Source: Chenopodium formosanum
Taxonomy: Eukaryota > Streptophyta > Magnoliopsida > Caryophyllales > Amaranthaceae
Reading direction: 5' to 3'
NCBI GenBank assembly: GCA_024500155.1
Contig: CM044866.1
Span: 41,841,501 to 41,905,500 of the forward strand
DNA length: 64,000 nucleotides
A model generated the notes under the pieces. The model was not told where the DNA came from and did not search any database. It saw only the letters and a list, made by a program, of their open reading frames with translations. The position numbers and the translations under genes were made by a program. Below are positions 47,644 through 59,323 of the stretch, piece by piece (the first letter of the stretch is position 1; each line of letters opens with the position of its first letter).

Positions 47644-47675
47644 CTAGTATGTGGCCCAGGCAATGCCCCCGATTT
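47644..47675 (-). mobile_element. Helitron-like 3' end (minus strand)
   Basis: On the minus strand the sequence reads GGGGGCATTGCCTGGGCCAC...ACTAG followed by T. A GC-rich hairpin a few bases before CTAG with T next is the Helitron 3' signature and resembles the two ends at 58195 and 59321. The matching TC start, expected to the right, was not found; the element may be cut by the neighbouring Mutator-like insertion. Confidence 0.5.
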
Positions 47676-48652
47676 CTACATTAAACATCATATTGTAATG
47701 ATAATGTTACATAAAAGAGTTCAACCTATTTTTTTTAGTTGTTTGATGATTATATCAAATGATTTTACTTTGTATCCTTTTTATTTACATTTATTTTAGT
47801 TTTTTAGTAATTATTGACTATTGAACATAATACATGGTATTTTATGACATATAGTGGAAACTATCGATCAATATAAAAGTAAATTAAAAGTTAACATTTT
47901 CTTGCAATAAGCCAACACTATCTATAGTGGAAACTATCAATCAATATAAAATCAAATTAAAAAATTTGTATAAATTAACACTCATTCAATCCAAGTTGAA
48001 TATATTTCAATGGAATAAGAAATCACAATTATTAAGTAGCTAAGATGGTAAAAAGTTCTTATTTAATTCTACTTGATCTTAAGTTCAAACCTTGTTAAAT
48101 TGACATTAATTGATAGTACATGATCATATATGGATGACATGGCATATTTCTAGTGCATCAGGAATGACATGGCATGTTTCTAGTGCTTGACTTGGTTCCA
48201 CATGGCACGTAGACTTACTTTAGAACGCCTTTAACAAACTTTTTATTAAACCGGATTTTCACTATTTAACTGAAAATCGGAAGAAGGAAGTCCAAATTGG
48301 GTGGCCCGATTTTTGCTCACACGTGTAAAAGAAAAAAGAAAAAAAAACTTTCTTATTTTCTCTTTCCTCTTCATTCTGCTTTCCTCTTCATTCTGCTTCT
48401 CTTTCTTCTTCGATCTTTTTCTCTCTCCTCTACTTCTCTTCTTCTCTTGTTTTTTCTCTCTCCTCTTTTGGCGATTTGCATTTTCTCAGTTTGCTACTTG
48501 AATTTTTATTTCTTCGATCTTTAATTTCTCGACTTTGAAGTTGATTGTTGCTAATTTCAGGTTTGTTTACTCAATTTTATTTCATTTTATATAATTTTTA
48601 GTGTTTCGATTTTTAGGTTTTTCGTCGTTTCGGATTTTTTGTAGTTTCTGCA

Positions 48653-51600
48653 ATGGTGAAGAAGAAGAGTTTGGTTTCTGGTGATGATGATGTTGATGTT
48701 TCTGCTCTAGGTTAGTGTTCGTTCTCTTTTTCGCAAATTTGTTTTTACTTGTTCAATTTGTGCTCTGTTTGTTTAATTGTGCGTTTTAATCAGTTGCTTT
48801 TGCTTAGATTAGGTTTTTTTGTTCTTAATTTTGTCAAAATTTGTCAAATTTTCTGTTGTCATGTTTTTTTTTTATTAATTGGTAGGATCTATCAAAGGTT
48901 TTCGTTATAGTAGAGCTGAGAAAACAGTAAATAAAATGGATGCAGGAGGAAAAAAGAAGTTGAAAGGTGAAGGAAATACATCCAAGGGAAATAAAGGGAA
49001 GAGGCATGTAAAAGAGGATGATGAGTAAGATTTTATGTTTTAGAATATTGTATATTTGCTATACTTTTGTGAATGGAATTGTGACTTTTGTAAGAGTATA
49101 GGTAACTTTGATTAATTATGTTTTTATGTGATTTTTGTGTCAATATATTAAGTGTTACTTTTGTGAGTATATCTTTCACTTTTGTATGTATAAATGTCAC
49201 TTTTGTGAGTGCAAGTATCATTTTGTGAAAGTTTTGATAGTAATCACTTGTCACTATTATATCACTTTTGTGAATATCAGTATTACTTTTGTTCGTATTA
49301 GTGTCACTTTTGTGAGTGCAATTATCATTTTTGAAACTTTTGTTAGTAATCACTTTTTTGAGTATTATATCCCTTTAATGAGTATCATGAGTATCATTTT
49401 TTGTGAGTATGATTGTCACTTTTGTGAGAATAAGTATAAAAATTTGTATAAATGTTCATAATTCATGTTTAATTTTATATGATAATTTAAATTTCAGTAT
49501 ATAAGTATGTTATTATCATGTTTGAATGGTAAGCATCTTTTTTTTGTTTTTTCAGGCCTGATAGGAAATTTACCTGTCATTGTAGACCTTCTTCATTAGT
49601 TAAGGTTGTAAGTGGGCTTTCTTCAACTCAAATAAAACATGTAGAAGAGGTTGGATTTGGTGGTTTGTTGTCTTTACGTGTGGAGAGTATGGTTGGAGGT
49701 ATACTTCCTTGGCTTGTTGAGAGTTTTAATGGATATACTTGTATGTTTTGTGTTGCTGATGGTAAGGAGTTTGTTGTGACTAAGGATGATGTGTGTGATG
49801 TTTTTGGTTTGCCTAAGGTAGAAGGTCGTGAGGTTCCTAAAATGAAGGGTAGTTACAAAGGTCAATCTCAAGATGATAGTGCGTTGAAAAATAAATGGAG
49901 AGCTGCTTTTGATGTTGGTGTTAAGGAGTTGATACCTTTGGCTAAATTAGAAACTAGGATGAAGGAGTTGGTGGATGGAGGTGATGAATTTAAGAGGTTA
50001 TTTGTTATGCATGCTCTTAGTAGTATGCTTGTTCCTACCGCTAATAGGACTGTTAATTTTAGGTTAGTTAATGTTGTGGATGATGTTGATTAGATTAAAA
50101 ATCTTGATTGGTGTTCATTTGTTTTGAAAAAGTTGATGAATTCTGTTGTTAGTTACAAAAATTCTGAGGCTAAAGATAGTGTTAGTGGATGTTTGTTGTT
50201 GCTTAAGATTATGTATTTTCATCGTTTGAATTTCCAAGGTGTAGTAGAGAACTCCACTATTCCTCTTATCCAACACTGGACAGATAAAAAAGTGAGAAAC
50301 AGGGTGTCCTTGGAGTTGAAGGCTGGTGGATTTGGTCAGGGGGTTTTGAATGAATATAATTGACTTATCCAGTTTCTGCTAAGCGTGTTGATTCAAATGT
50401 TAACTACTTAAGTAAGGGTGAAGTTGGTGCAGTTCCTATTGATTACAATAATGCAAGGAGGTTTGATGATGGTAGAAGATGTGTGACTTTCGATTTTCCT
50501 GAAGGAGTATTAACTGATTCTGAGATCAAAAGTGTTGCAACTGATGTATGTTTCTTTTTTTTTTCTTTTTTTTTTTTACTTTAATAAAACATTTGTTCTA
50601 TTCTGATATAATTGTTTGTTAATGTGTAGGTTTTTCATGAGGCGTTTCTTTTTATGAAAAGGAACATGGAGCTGTTTTCATCTGTGAATTCCAATTGTTT
50701 TAGTACTTTGCAACAGTTGGTGCATAGTCGTTTGGTTGAACATTCTGTTTCTTTGGATGCTGATTCTATTGAGTTGTCTCAAACACAACAACTTTTGTCT
50801 AACCAGATTATCATAAGCTTCTTGATGGCTTAATTGATGAGTTTATAAAAATGAAGTCAGTGAATGAGTTATTTAAAGTTGATGCAAGTAACTAATTAAA
50901 GTCTACCCTGGGAGATGAAGTTGGTCGAGGTGGTGGAGATGGTGGAGGTGGAGATGGTGGTGGTGGAGATGGTGGTGGTGGTGGAGATGGTGTGGCGAAG
51001 ATGGTCCAGTTGGCAGCATGAGAACGAATAAAAGTTTGTGTTCTTTGGACTGTGGTGCAATTGGTGGTCAGAGTGTAGTGTTTGTTACGCCATTTATGAA
51101 AAGTAATTCTCGTGCTTTTAGTGAAAAATTACCTCGATTATATTTAGGAGCTCTTGATTATTGTCTGACGGATCACTTATTTAATAATAAGTAAGTTCTT
51201 TTTAATTGTCATATTTTTTGAAACTTTTTTTTTCTTTTTCTTTTTGTTTTGATATTAATAATATTGTTTGACCTTGCAGTGAGAATCTTGTTACTTTTGG
51301 ATTGCATATTCTCATTCCAAGAAAGGATATGGTGTCTTTGGTGCATCCTAATTTGGTTTGTTGGTCAGTAGTTGATTGCTATTGCATTTATCTAAATGAA
51401 TCGTGTTTTTATGATTCTTGTGGTCCTCAAAGATTCTTTTTTGGTGTGAGGCAAAGTGTAAGCAACTTTCTTGTTTTGAGTTATTTGTTTTCTTACTCTT
51501 TTCATTTATTTATTTTTTCCTTTTAGTTTGCTTTGTTGCATGTATCAGAGGGGAGTGAAGATAGTTCTGCTGTGTCGGATTTGCACGGAATTTGGGATGA

Positions 51601-52508
51601 ATGGGTTACATATGAAAATTCTGGTTGTGATGTTATTGGTGCAGACTTGGTATATATCTTAATGTTTTATATATATTAACTGTTTGATGGCTGTGCTTTA
51701 TGATTACTTTTGTTCTATTTTTTCAGGTTTATTTTCCTATTCTTGCTGATGATCATTATGTGTTGTTTGTGATTGATCATGACAATGAATTGGTTCATTA
51801 TGTTGATAATATCATTTGGAGTGATGAGACGATTACATATTTTCAAAATTTGGCTTTTTATCTGGTATGTTATTGTCTGTTTTAAAGTATGTTTCTATTT
51901 TAATCTGATTTTTTGTTGTTTTAATATTCTGTTTTTTTTTCAGTGTTCTGAATTTGCTGATTTTCTTGCACAAAGAAATCATCCAAAGAGTGAAAAAGTC
52001 CCTTTTTACAAGTTCAAAATTGCCGATTTAGTGTGGCGGAAGAGTAAGCTTGATAATAATGACTGTGGTGTGTTTATGATGTGTCATATGGAGCATTTTG
52101 TTGGTGATAAATCGTTTTCTGTAGATGAACTTAGAACAGTAAGTGATCTTGAAACTGATCTGAAACAATTCATTTGATATTGTTTATGCTAATGTTTTAT
52201 ACATATTAATGTGCCTTTTATTTTCTTGTTGTGAGGCTGCTGGGAGGAAATTTTTACGTGCTAAGATTTGTGCGAAACTCGTGTTGTGTGACATGAACGA
52301 ATCAAGATCTCAAGTCTTAGCAGAAGTTGAAAAATTTAATGAGAAGAAGAGCGATCCTGCGTATGTTACTGAAATTGAAGAAAGGAGGAAGGCTGCAGCA
52401 GCGGAGAAGAAAAAGAAGAAATCTGAAACTGCTCCCGCTGTTGACACTGCTCCGAAAGCAAAACGGACTACAAAGGCTACACAGAAGTACACTCCTTCTA
52501 AATGTTAA
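48653..52508 (+). pseudogene. Ulp1-like C48 cysteine protease gene of the Mutator-like element
   Basis: Exons 1-3 (48653-48710, 48886-49024, from 49556) join in frame to a basic N-terminus and a conserved domain (GFGGLLSLRVESMVGGILPW, FVVTKDDVCDVFGLPKVEG). A TAG at 50091-50093 interrupts it, and frameshifts follow near 50360 and 50800. A Gly/Asp-rich stretch (about 50925-51000) separates the catalytic part. That part is spread over several exons (51060-51190, 51281-51460, 51530-51650, 51728-51865, 51944-52177). It carries DDHYVLFVIDHDNELVHYVDN (His/Asp region) and NDCGVFMMCHMEHF (catalytic Cys in DCG), as in SUMO-protease-like Ulp1 domains. A Lys/Ala-rich tail ends at 52508. Ulp1 domains remove ubiquitin-like modifiers; their role in transposons is unknown. 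Confidence 0.82.
49060..49450 (+). repeat. CACTTTTGTGAGTAT-type repeats in intron 2 of the protease gene
   Basis: More than ten diverged copies of (T)CACTTTTGTGAGTAT with irregular 15-35 bp spacing fill most of the intron between 49025 and 49555. The same motif, on the same strand, recurs at 52815-53095, 54630-54710 and, as GTAACTTTTGTA, at 55955-56110. Confidence 0.85.
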
Positions 52509-52814
52509 CTAATTTTGGAAGTTGTTATTAGTTAACTACATTTGGAAGTTGTCATTAGTTAACTACTTTTGGAAGTTGAAACTAGTGATAAATATTGACA
52601 CTTAAACTAGTGTTAATATTTTCAAAATGTTTGTACAAATTTTATTATATATATATATGATTAAATATTGGTAATCTATTGTTCTTATTTTTATGTATTT
52701 ATATTTCTGATTATAATTTTATAAGTGTATCATATATCATCATACAGAAATATTGTTGATTTAAATGAAAATTTAAAGTTTATCATATATTACCATTTTA
52801 TTCATTTTAAAAAC

Positions 52815-53095
52815 GGACACTTTTGTGATTATTATTGTCACTTTTGTGAATATAAATATCACTTTTGTGAGTGAAATATTTCTTTTGTGAGTATATGCAG
52901 TACTTTTGTGAGTAAAAAGTATCACTTTTGTGAGTATTATTGTTACTTTTGCGAGTATTAGTGTTACTTTTCTGTGTAAATGCATCACTTTTGTAAGTGT
53001 TAATTAGTGTCACTTTTGTGAGTAAATTCATCACTTTTGCGAGTATATGCATCACTTTTGCAAGTATATGCATTACTTTTTTTAGTATCAGTGTA
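52815..53095 (+). repeat. CACTTTTGTGAGTAT-type repeats between the convergent genes
   Basis: About twelve copies of the ACTTTTGTGAGTAT unit lie between the 3' ends of the protease and transposase genes. The position would fall in the 3' regions of both transcripts. Unit and strand match the intronic arrays of the same element. Confidence 0.85.
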
Positions 53096-54629
53096 ACATT
53101 ATATAAATGTTCATAATTCATGAGCAATTCCATATCACAATTCAAAATTCAGTATGAAAGTCAATAGTAGCATTAAACAAAAATAAACTACTACAAGTTT
53201 AGGAAAGTTTGCAGTTGTGTTTCATCCAAACTCACTACAAGTTCAAAAAAGTCGCACAGTAGGTGTCTTCGATCCAAACTCTGAATTTGGATCTGGTAAT
53301 GCTTTTTTCTTTGATTTCTTCCCTTTTTCAAGTGCTCCTTTTGCTCTCTTGCTTCTTCCCTTTGTTACAGCTCTCTTAGGGTCTAATATAGAGGGTATGG
53401 TTGTACTTGTTGATGAAGAAGCAGTATTATTGTTACTCTGAGCACTCTCTGCCACATTAGAATTGTCATCACTTGCAGCAACCTCCTCTGTAAAAGCATC
53501 AGCCGCAAGTAAGTCTTCCACCATTTTCATACAGCTTTTGAAGTTTTCCTCCATGAATGCTCTTGCCTTTTCATTTTCTTCACTCCTTAAGATTAAGTTA
53601 TAATATTTTCTCATCATTGTATGTCTCCATGGTGTATATGGGAGTTTTGGATCCTTTTTTTCCATTCTATTCCATACTTCAGACTTTGCAAGCTTTGTCC
53701 ATCTTTTGGTAATGTACTTCTCTGGAATTCTTGTAATAGAATGTAGATGTAAAATTCTGAGGCAGTGATAGCATAGCCAACCAGACGCTTCGAAATTCTT
53801 GCAAGTGCACCATATAGTTTATCTCTCATGTATGTAACTTACCTGTTGGGAAGACCATGGCTTTTCTTCTAGAGATACTTCATAAAGAATAATGTTTTCT
53901 TCAGTTCTCCCTAGAATTTGTACTGTGGTCGCCATTGAGTAGCCAAATTCCTCTTCGAAGTCTCTAAACAGAGACAATGTGAAAACCTGTACATTAGAAC
54001 AATAACTTACTACCAGTCATGTTCCTTTGCATGTATCATTTCTATATGTGCTTATGTTGTTTGTTTTCAAGTCTTAGATATATGTAATAAAGGAATATAG
54101 AAGTACCTGTGCAGCATGCTTTAGCATTCCGGATAGTGGCAATGAAGTAAAGGCTATTGATTTGTTGCAGGTAAACTCATTAAACTTCTCATCACTTCTC
54201 CATCTTTTTATGGTTCTTACAAAGATGCCATAGAATTCTGTCAGTGTTGTTGATTTATTAGCTCTGAATCCTACTGCATGGTTCGTACTTTCACTTCTTT
54301 GTGATGAAAGAATTCCTGCCGAGAAGAAATCTTTACTGAGTGCTGGACACCACTTTTCCTTTAGATCGTACACCCTTTGGTACCATGCATGATTAACCAA
54401 ATCAAATTTTTGTATCATTTCTTTCCATCTTTCTTCAAATTCTGTTTCTGTCACACATCCCTTCAAGCATTTGTTGAATTTTTTTTGAACTCATTATCCC
54501 TTTTAAGGGCTCCAAATCGTGTTATTGCATTTTGTTCTAAGTGCCATATACATAGCCTATGCCTTGTGTCTGGGAATACCTGCATTCAGAATGTGATATG
54601 TCATTAAATTTGAACACTTATTCTCACAA

Positions 54630-54710
54630 CAGTGATATTTTACTCACAAAAGTAACATTTATACTCACATAAGTGATACTTATATTCATAAAAGTTATGA
54701 ACACAAAAAT
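54630..54710 (+). repeat. Short array of the same repeat in transposase intron 3
   Basis: Four copies of ACTCACAAAAGTAAC / ACTCACATAAGTGAT-like sequence (as read on +) lie within 54580-54766. It is the inverse-strand form of the TTTTGTGAGTAT unit, unlike the other arrays. Confidence 0.6.
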
Positions 54711-55954
54711 GACTCAAAATGAGACTGGAATCAGTGAATATGATATTCAAATAGAAAAAGTAGTACCTGCTCAATTGCATTAGCCACAGCCTGGTCTTGG
54801 TCAGTGAATATGGAGGTTGGAATTTTATTCTCCATAGATTTTTTAAAGGTTTCAAGCAACCACACAAACGACTCTGTTTTTTCATTACCTATGAATGCAC
54901 ATGCAAACATACAATTTTTCCAATGGTTATCTATTCCAACAAAAGGAGCACATATAAGGTTATACCGATTTGTTCTGTATGTTGTATCAAATACAAGAAC
55001 ATCTCCGTATATTTTGTAATCCTCTAACATCATTGCATCTCTCCAAAAAATGTTGGAAATTCTACCTTCATTGTCGAATTTCACTCTAAAAAAGAAGTTA
55101 GGATCTTCTTTTTGTTCTTCGATCAGAATGTTCACTAATGTCTGAGCATCTCCAACCTCTATTTGTTCCATTCTTAGTCTTGAGCAGAAATTGAGGTGAT
55201 CTACAACACTATGCCCCAAGTTTTCTTCTCCATTAGCTTCTGTACACATGTAATTATATGTGTCCATTGTTGAAAGTCCAGCAGATTTCATTGTTTTAAT
55301 TGCTTCTGCCTTTTCTTTTGTTACTTCTCTCTCAGATCGATGCAAATAATGCCACTGCTTTCTTGTTAGTTCATGATTATGCTGTAATACATGTGACACC
55401 ACCTTAAATTTTCCATCATTTATTTTTGCTCTTAGGCTTGCCTTGCAGTTAGTTCTTGTAATGGAGACTTGTCTTGGTTTTCTTTGTTTGAAATCCTTGT
55501 TATCTTCATCAACCATTAGAACCATATTTGTCTTCTTTGCAGCAATATGTCTTTTTCCTTCCGCAGAACACACATAATATTTCTATGTGACTATACGTGT
55601 GTGTGTGCGATACCTTGTTGTATGCTTTCTTATTGAAAATCCCACTGTAGAAGCATGTAGATTGTACAAGTCATAAATTTCTTTATAAGTGTCTCTTTCC
55701 ACTCCAACTAATGATCCTTCCATATCTAAACCAGTGGTATCTATTGGTTTTGGATTTGTATCTGTGCATTAGTAGAATAAGAGATATTTAGCATTTTCTA
55801 GGAATAATTGTAACCAAAATCACAATTACAGCATGAACAAAATCACAAACAAGTACCTAGAGGCATGAGAACATGGGAGCAGAGTGTTATAGGTTATGCA
55901 CTTAAGCATAAGCATAAAGAATAAGTTATTTAGTACAGGGGTATATAATACAAG

Positions 55955-56110
55955 TAACTTCTGTATTAATAAAGGTAACTTTTGTAATGATATTGGTAAC
56001 TTTTGTACCATGAGACATGCATCAATGATTTACTAAATAAACATATAGTCAATGTAACTTTTGCCATAATATATGTAACTTTTGCCTTAACTAAAGTAAC
56101 TTTTGTAGAA
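55955..56110 (+). repeat. GTAACTTTTGTA repeats in transposase intron 2
   Basis: Six diverged copies of GTAACTTTTG(T/C) spaced 20-45 bp fill part of the intron between 55762 and 56116. Motif and orientation relate them to the other arrays of the element. Confidence 0.75.
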
Positions 56111-56972
56111 TGTTACCTTCATCTTCATCTACTGGTTGTCCATTTTCATCTAATGTGTTCGGAATAACTTGATTTTCATCTTCTAATGTATTTGAAACAC
56201 CTTGATTTTCAATATCTGCATTAATTATTGAAAATTAAATCAAAAATTTAAGCAAAAACAAACAATAGGTTTGTATTTGTTTAGATTATTACCTTGTATT
56301 TGTATTTCTGGAATTTTTGAGTTTTGAATGTTATCATCATTAAATTGATCGAGATCATCAACGAAATTCTCTGCTTCACCTTCTCTGAATGTTTGATTGA
56401 GGTCGAAACTCCATGTTTTCTCTGGATGTTGCGTTAATGGTGGTTGATTTTCTCTTTGTAATTGCAGAAATTCTCGCAATAGGTTTTCGTAATCGGACAA
56501 TCTGGAGGTTTCCGGCATTGTTGATCGAAAATTGGAGTTTGTATTGCTGCGTGAAGAATCTCAAAAATTGGAGTTTTCTCTCTCCTCCATGGTTGCTTGG
56601 TGAAGGAGTTTTGAAGGAGGAAGTCGATGTTCGATATTTTGGAAAAAGGAAAAGAAAGAGAAAAAAAAAACAGAACACTGTTCACACGTGAGAAATTCCG
56701 TTGTACAGTATTTTTACTGCACACCGGTTGCATGTAAAACTTTTTGTTTAATAGATTAGTATAGATCATTTAATAGATATGGATATAAACGGGGTTACTA
56801 GATATTGCAATTTCTTACATAAGTAAAGTAAAATTAAAATAAAAGTGCACGCAATATGGTAGGGTTTTTTTTTAAAAAAAAAAAAATATTTTCTCTCCGA
56901 GCATTTAAAACAAAAATCACTCTTTTTCCTTTCTTGTACTTAAAAAAAAGTTTTAAATAAAGAACCAATCTT

Positions 56973-57597
56973 CGTCTCTCCTCCTCTCTTCTAGGGTTTC
57001 TCCAAATTTTTGGCCGTTTAGGCCGAAAATAGTCTAATTTCTTCGAAAATTAGATTATTTCCGACCCTTTTCCCTTAATTTTTTTTAGTTTTGCAATTTA
57101 GTTTTCAATAAATCTACACGAGTAGTGTAGATATTTGTACGTCTCCCTATGGTGGAGTGTCCCCCTATGGTGGAGTGTCTCCCTATGGTGGAGTCGTTAG
57201 TTTTTGTTAGTTTTGTTGTTTGTTTTTATTTAGGGTTTTTTTTGTGTGTTAGGTTTATTAAAAAGGTAATCATCTTTTGCCCTATTATCAGTTCGTTGGT
57301 AAAGAGTTATCCGGGATCGCAACGGTTGTCAAATCTTCAAAGGCGTTCAAGTGAATCAGATGAAAATCATTCTTACGGTTACAACAAATCGTTAGACCTT
57401 CTCTCCGAAAAGGTTGTATATTCCAGCGATGTGTGCGAGATGTACCACAGTGCAATATCTATTCAACGATCGTAGCTTTGATGAAGAAAACCATTATTTG
57501 ATTTAATTTTATGTATTTGTTGATTTAGATTTCATTTGTAGATGTCGTATGGCTTTTGATTAATGAATTGATTTTTTTTCAAAAAAAATAAATAAAT
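56973..57597 (+). mobile_element. Non-autonomous non-LTR retrotransposon derivative with 18-bp target duplication
   Basis: Exact direct repeats AAATAAAGAACCAATCTT flank it (56955-56972 and 57598-57615). The body starts with a pyrimidine-rich CTCTCCTCCTCTCTTC and AGGGTTTCTCC leader typical of LINE 5' UTRs. It ends GATTAATGAATTGATT followed by an A-rich tail with TAAA units. At 625 bp it is too short for a LINE and lacks RT or endonuclease sequence. An ORF at 57149-57475 has no recognised domain. It is probably an internally deleted LINE or LINE-mobilised derivative. Confidence 0.8.
57144..57194 (+). repeat. Three-copy CCCTATGGTGGAGTGTC tandem repeat
   Basis: Three consecutive 20-bp units, CTCCCTATGGTGGAGTGTC type, lie inside the 625-bp retroelement. 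In the 57149 frame they encode MVECPP/MVECLP/MVES. Confidence 0.85.
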
Positions 57598-57640
57598 AAA
57601 TAAAGAACCAATCTTTATTTATATTTGCCTTTTTATTTAT

Positions 57641-57727
57641 ATTTTGTTTTAAGTTACAATCTCTTTTCACTTCATTTCATACCCCTAAATAACTTACATG
57701 TTATTTATTTACATCTATATCTATTTA
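57641..57727 (+). repeat. 72-bp minisatellite, left part
   Basis: One unit, TTTGTTTTAAGTTACAATCT...CTTCATTTCATACC...ATTTACA, matches the units at 59324-59760. It is separated from them by the two Helitron-like elements. Confidence 0.75.
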
Positions 57728-58195
57728 TCTATACTATGTACTAAAGTAATCCCCATAATTATCGCCAAAGTACACGTGTCATTACCTCATAAAAAATTTT
57801 CCGCTAAAAAATTTGTTACTTTTTTTTTTTTTTTTTTTTGTTATTGAAAGAAGTTTGTTAAGTTTTAGTCTTATATTTAGGGAATGGAATGATGCACAAC
57901 CATAATAATTTAAATAAAATTAAAAAGTGTAGTAGTAAAGAATAGAAAATGTTACGTAATATTATATAATACTACTTAATTGAGAACAAGAGTAAGTTTT
58001 AATGTTACGAATACTAAAAATATTATTACTCCGTACTCCTTCCTTCTCACATTGCTTGTATTATATATAATGTTTATTATACATTTTTTATGTTTTTTTT
58101 TACTAACAATGACTTCGCTTTATACGTTTTTAATAAACGAATAATGAAAGTACTATTGTACTGTAAAATCGTGCATAGCACGGGTTCTAAACTAG
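57728..58195 (+). mobile_element. Helitron-like element 1 (non-autonomous)
   Basis: Begins TCTATACTATGTACTAAAGT after an A and ends with hairpin CGTGCATAGCACG, then GGTTCTAAACTAG followed by T. TC start, GC-rich hairpin near the end, CTAG end and insertion between A and T are the Helitron hallmarks. No target duplication is expected. The 468-bp body is non-coding. Confidence 0.82.
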
Positions 58196-58197
58196 TA

Positions 58198-58316
58198 TCA
58201 ATACTATATACTAAAGTAATCACCAGCATTATCCCTAAAGTACATGTGTCGTGTGCACAATAAAAATTTTCCCGCCAAAAACCCTTTTTTTCTTAAAAAA
58301 AAAAATAAGATAGCTG

Positions 58317-58368
<52 letters not shown>

Positions 58369-59321
58369 TAATAATAATAATAATAACAATAATAATAATA
58401 AAAGAACATGCAGCCTAAACAACCTAAAAAATAGAACAATAATAACAACTTAAATAAATAAAATCGTTAATCTATAAAATGTATATTCCCTTGAATATTT
58501 CATCGTTAATATACTAAATGTATTGTTCGTTTTCTACTTAGATAAAGGGTTTTAACTCAATTTTAAATTCATAACATGTCAGTAAACTAAACTTATTAGA
58601 GATAAGTACTCGTATCTAATCTATAATAATTGATAACATAAATAGATACTTCGTACAAGTTTATAGTAGTAAAATTATAAAAATAATTTTTTCTTGTGAT
58701 TATCCGAGCGTTACTTGGGCAATGGAAAGACATTATCGCGCCACGTGTCATCATTACTATGTAGATGATGTGGCGCCATGTCATACGATTATTATTATTC
58801 ATTAAACAAAAATTAACAATTATTAGCATTAATGTTTGAAACTATAACCTCATGTTCATAGTTCATTATACTTTACCTTCAACCACTACTCCAATGGCAC
58901 GTCTTATGTCTACAACGTTTTATAATAAAGAGTTAATCATATTAATATTCAATTTTATACATGTATATTTAACAACAATTTTTTTTTTTTTCTAACAACA
59001 ATCTATAATAACAAAAATTAATCTAATTTCTTTTATTTGCTCATACATAAAATAAACCTATATTTTTATTATATAAAACGAATTAAACTAACAATTTTAG
59101 GATACTTTTTTTTTTTAAACAACAATTTTAGAATACTAGATATTGATAATATATTTTAATGTTCAATAATGATTTGAAAAATATATTTTAAATAGTACGA
59201 GTATTGAAATAAATGTAACTAATTTAATCTGTATTTATATTTCATCACATAATTTTTATTATAAAAGTTCATTTTCAATATACATATAATGACTCGGGGC
59301 ATCACCCGGGCTAAAAACTAG
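58198..59321 (+). mobile_element. Helitron-like element 2 (non-autonomous)
   Basis: Begins TCAATACTATATACTAAAGT only two bases after element 1 ends, and finishes CGGGGCATCACCCGGGCTAAAAACTAG followed by T. The first 80 bases closely resemble those of element 1 (AAAGTACATGTGTC, AAAAATTTTCCCGCC). The 1,124-bp body carries a TAA microsatellite (about 58318-58400) and no gene. Confidence 0.82.
58318..58400 (+). repeat. TAA microsatellite in Helitron 2
   Basis: About 27 TAA units with two or three TAACAA interruptions. Long apparent ORFs here (poly-Asn, poly-Leu) are artefacts of the repeat. Confidence 0.9.
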
Positions 59322-59323
59322 TT

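Larger units (their letters stand above)
53243..56518 (-). pseudogene. FAR1/FHY3-like MULE transposase gene, broken
   Basis: Five exons on the minus strand: 56518-56293, 56215-56117, 55761-54767, 54579-54107 and 53986-53243. Order: acidic N-terminus; FAR1-type zinc-binding domain (YNLHASTVGFSIRKHTTRYR, NHELTRKQWHYLHR); MULE DDE domain with VLVFDTTYRTNRYNL, FVGIDNHWKN, SIFTDQDQA and RLCIWHLEQNA; then a SWIM zinc finger (WCTCKNFEASGWLCYHCLR) and a basic Ser/Lys tail. At least three lesions disable it: TAG at 55583-55585, a one-base loss in an A-run near 54484, and TAA at 53819-53821 just before the SWIM finger. FAR1/FHY3 light-signalling factors derive from such transposases. No domesticated function is suggested here because the frame is broken. 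Confidence 0.88.
48245..56736. mobile_element. Mutator-like element, about 8.5 kb, with FAR1-like transposase and Ulp1-like protease genes
   Basis: A 9-bp direct repeat AAACTTTTT (48236-48244 and 56737-56745) brackets two convergent decayed genes: a Ulp1-like protease (+) and a FAR1/MULE-type transposase (-). Terminal similarity is short: AACCGG about 5-8 bases inside each end and CACACGTG about 70 and 45 bases inside, so there are no long inverted repeats. Plant MULEs with Ulp1-like genes (Kaonashi type) and MULEs lacking inverted repeats (VANDAL type) are both known. Boundaries rest on the 9-bp repeat and are moderately sure; gene content is much surer. Confidence 0.65.

Noticed and set aside
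48020..48110. Second B-box-like AAGTTCAAACC segment
   Set aside because: Similar to the one at 10684 but without tail or duplication; not enough for a call.
49033..49353. Minus-strand frame rich in HKSDT repeats
   Set aside because: Translation of the intronic ACTTTTGTGAGT repeat.
54797..55027. Plus-strand frames opposite the transposase
   Set aside because: Shadows of the minus-strand transposase exon, which carries all conserved motifs.
57149..57475. 108-codon frame as a host gene
   Set aside because: It lies wholly inside a retroelement with target duplication and has no known domain.
58204..58453. Long poly-Leu and poly-Asn open frames
   Set aside because: They are translations of the TAA microsatellite in Helitron 2, not genes.
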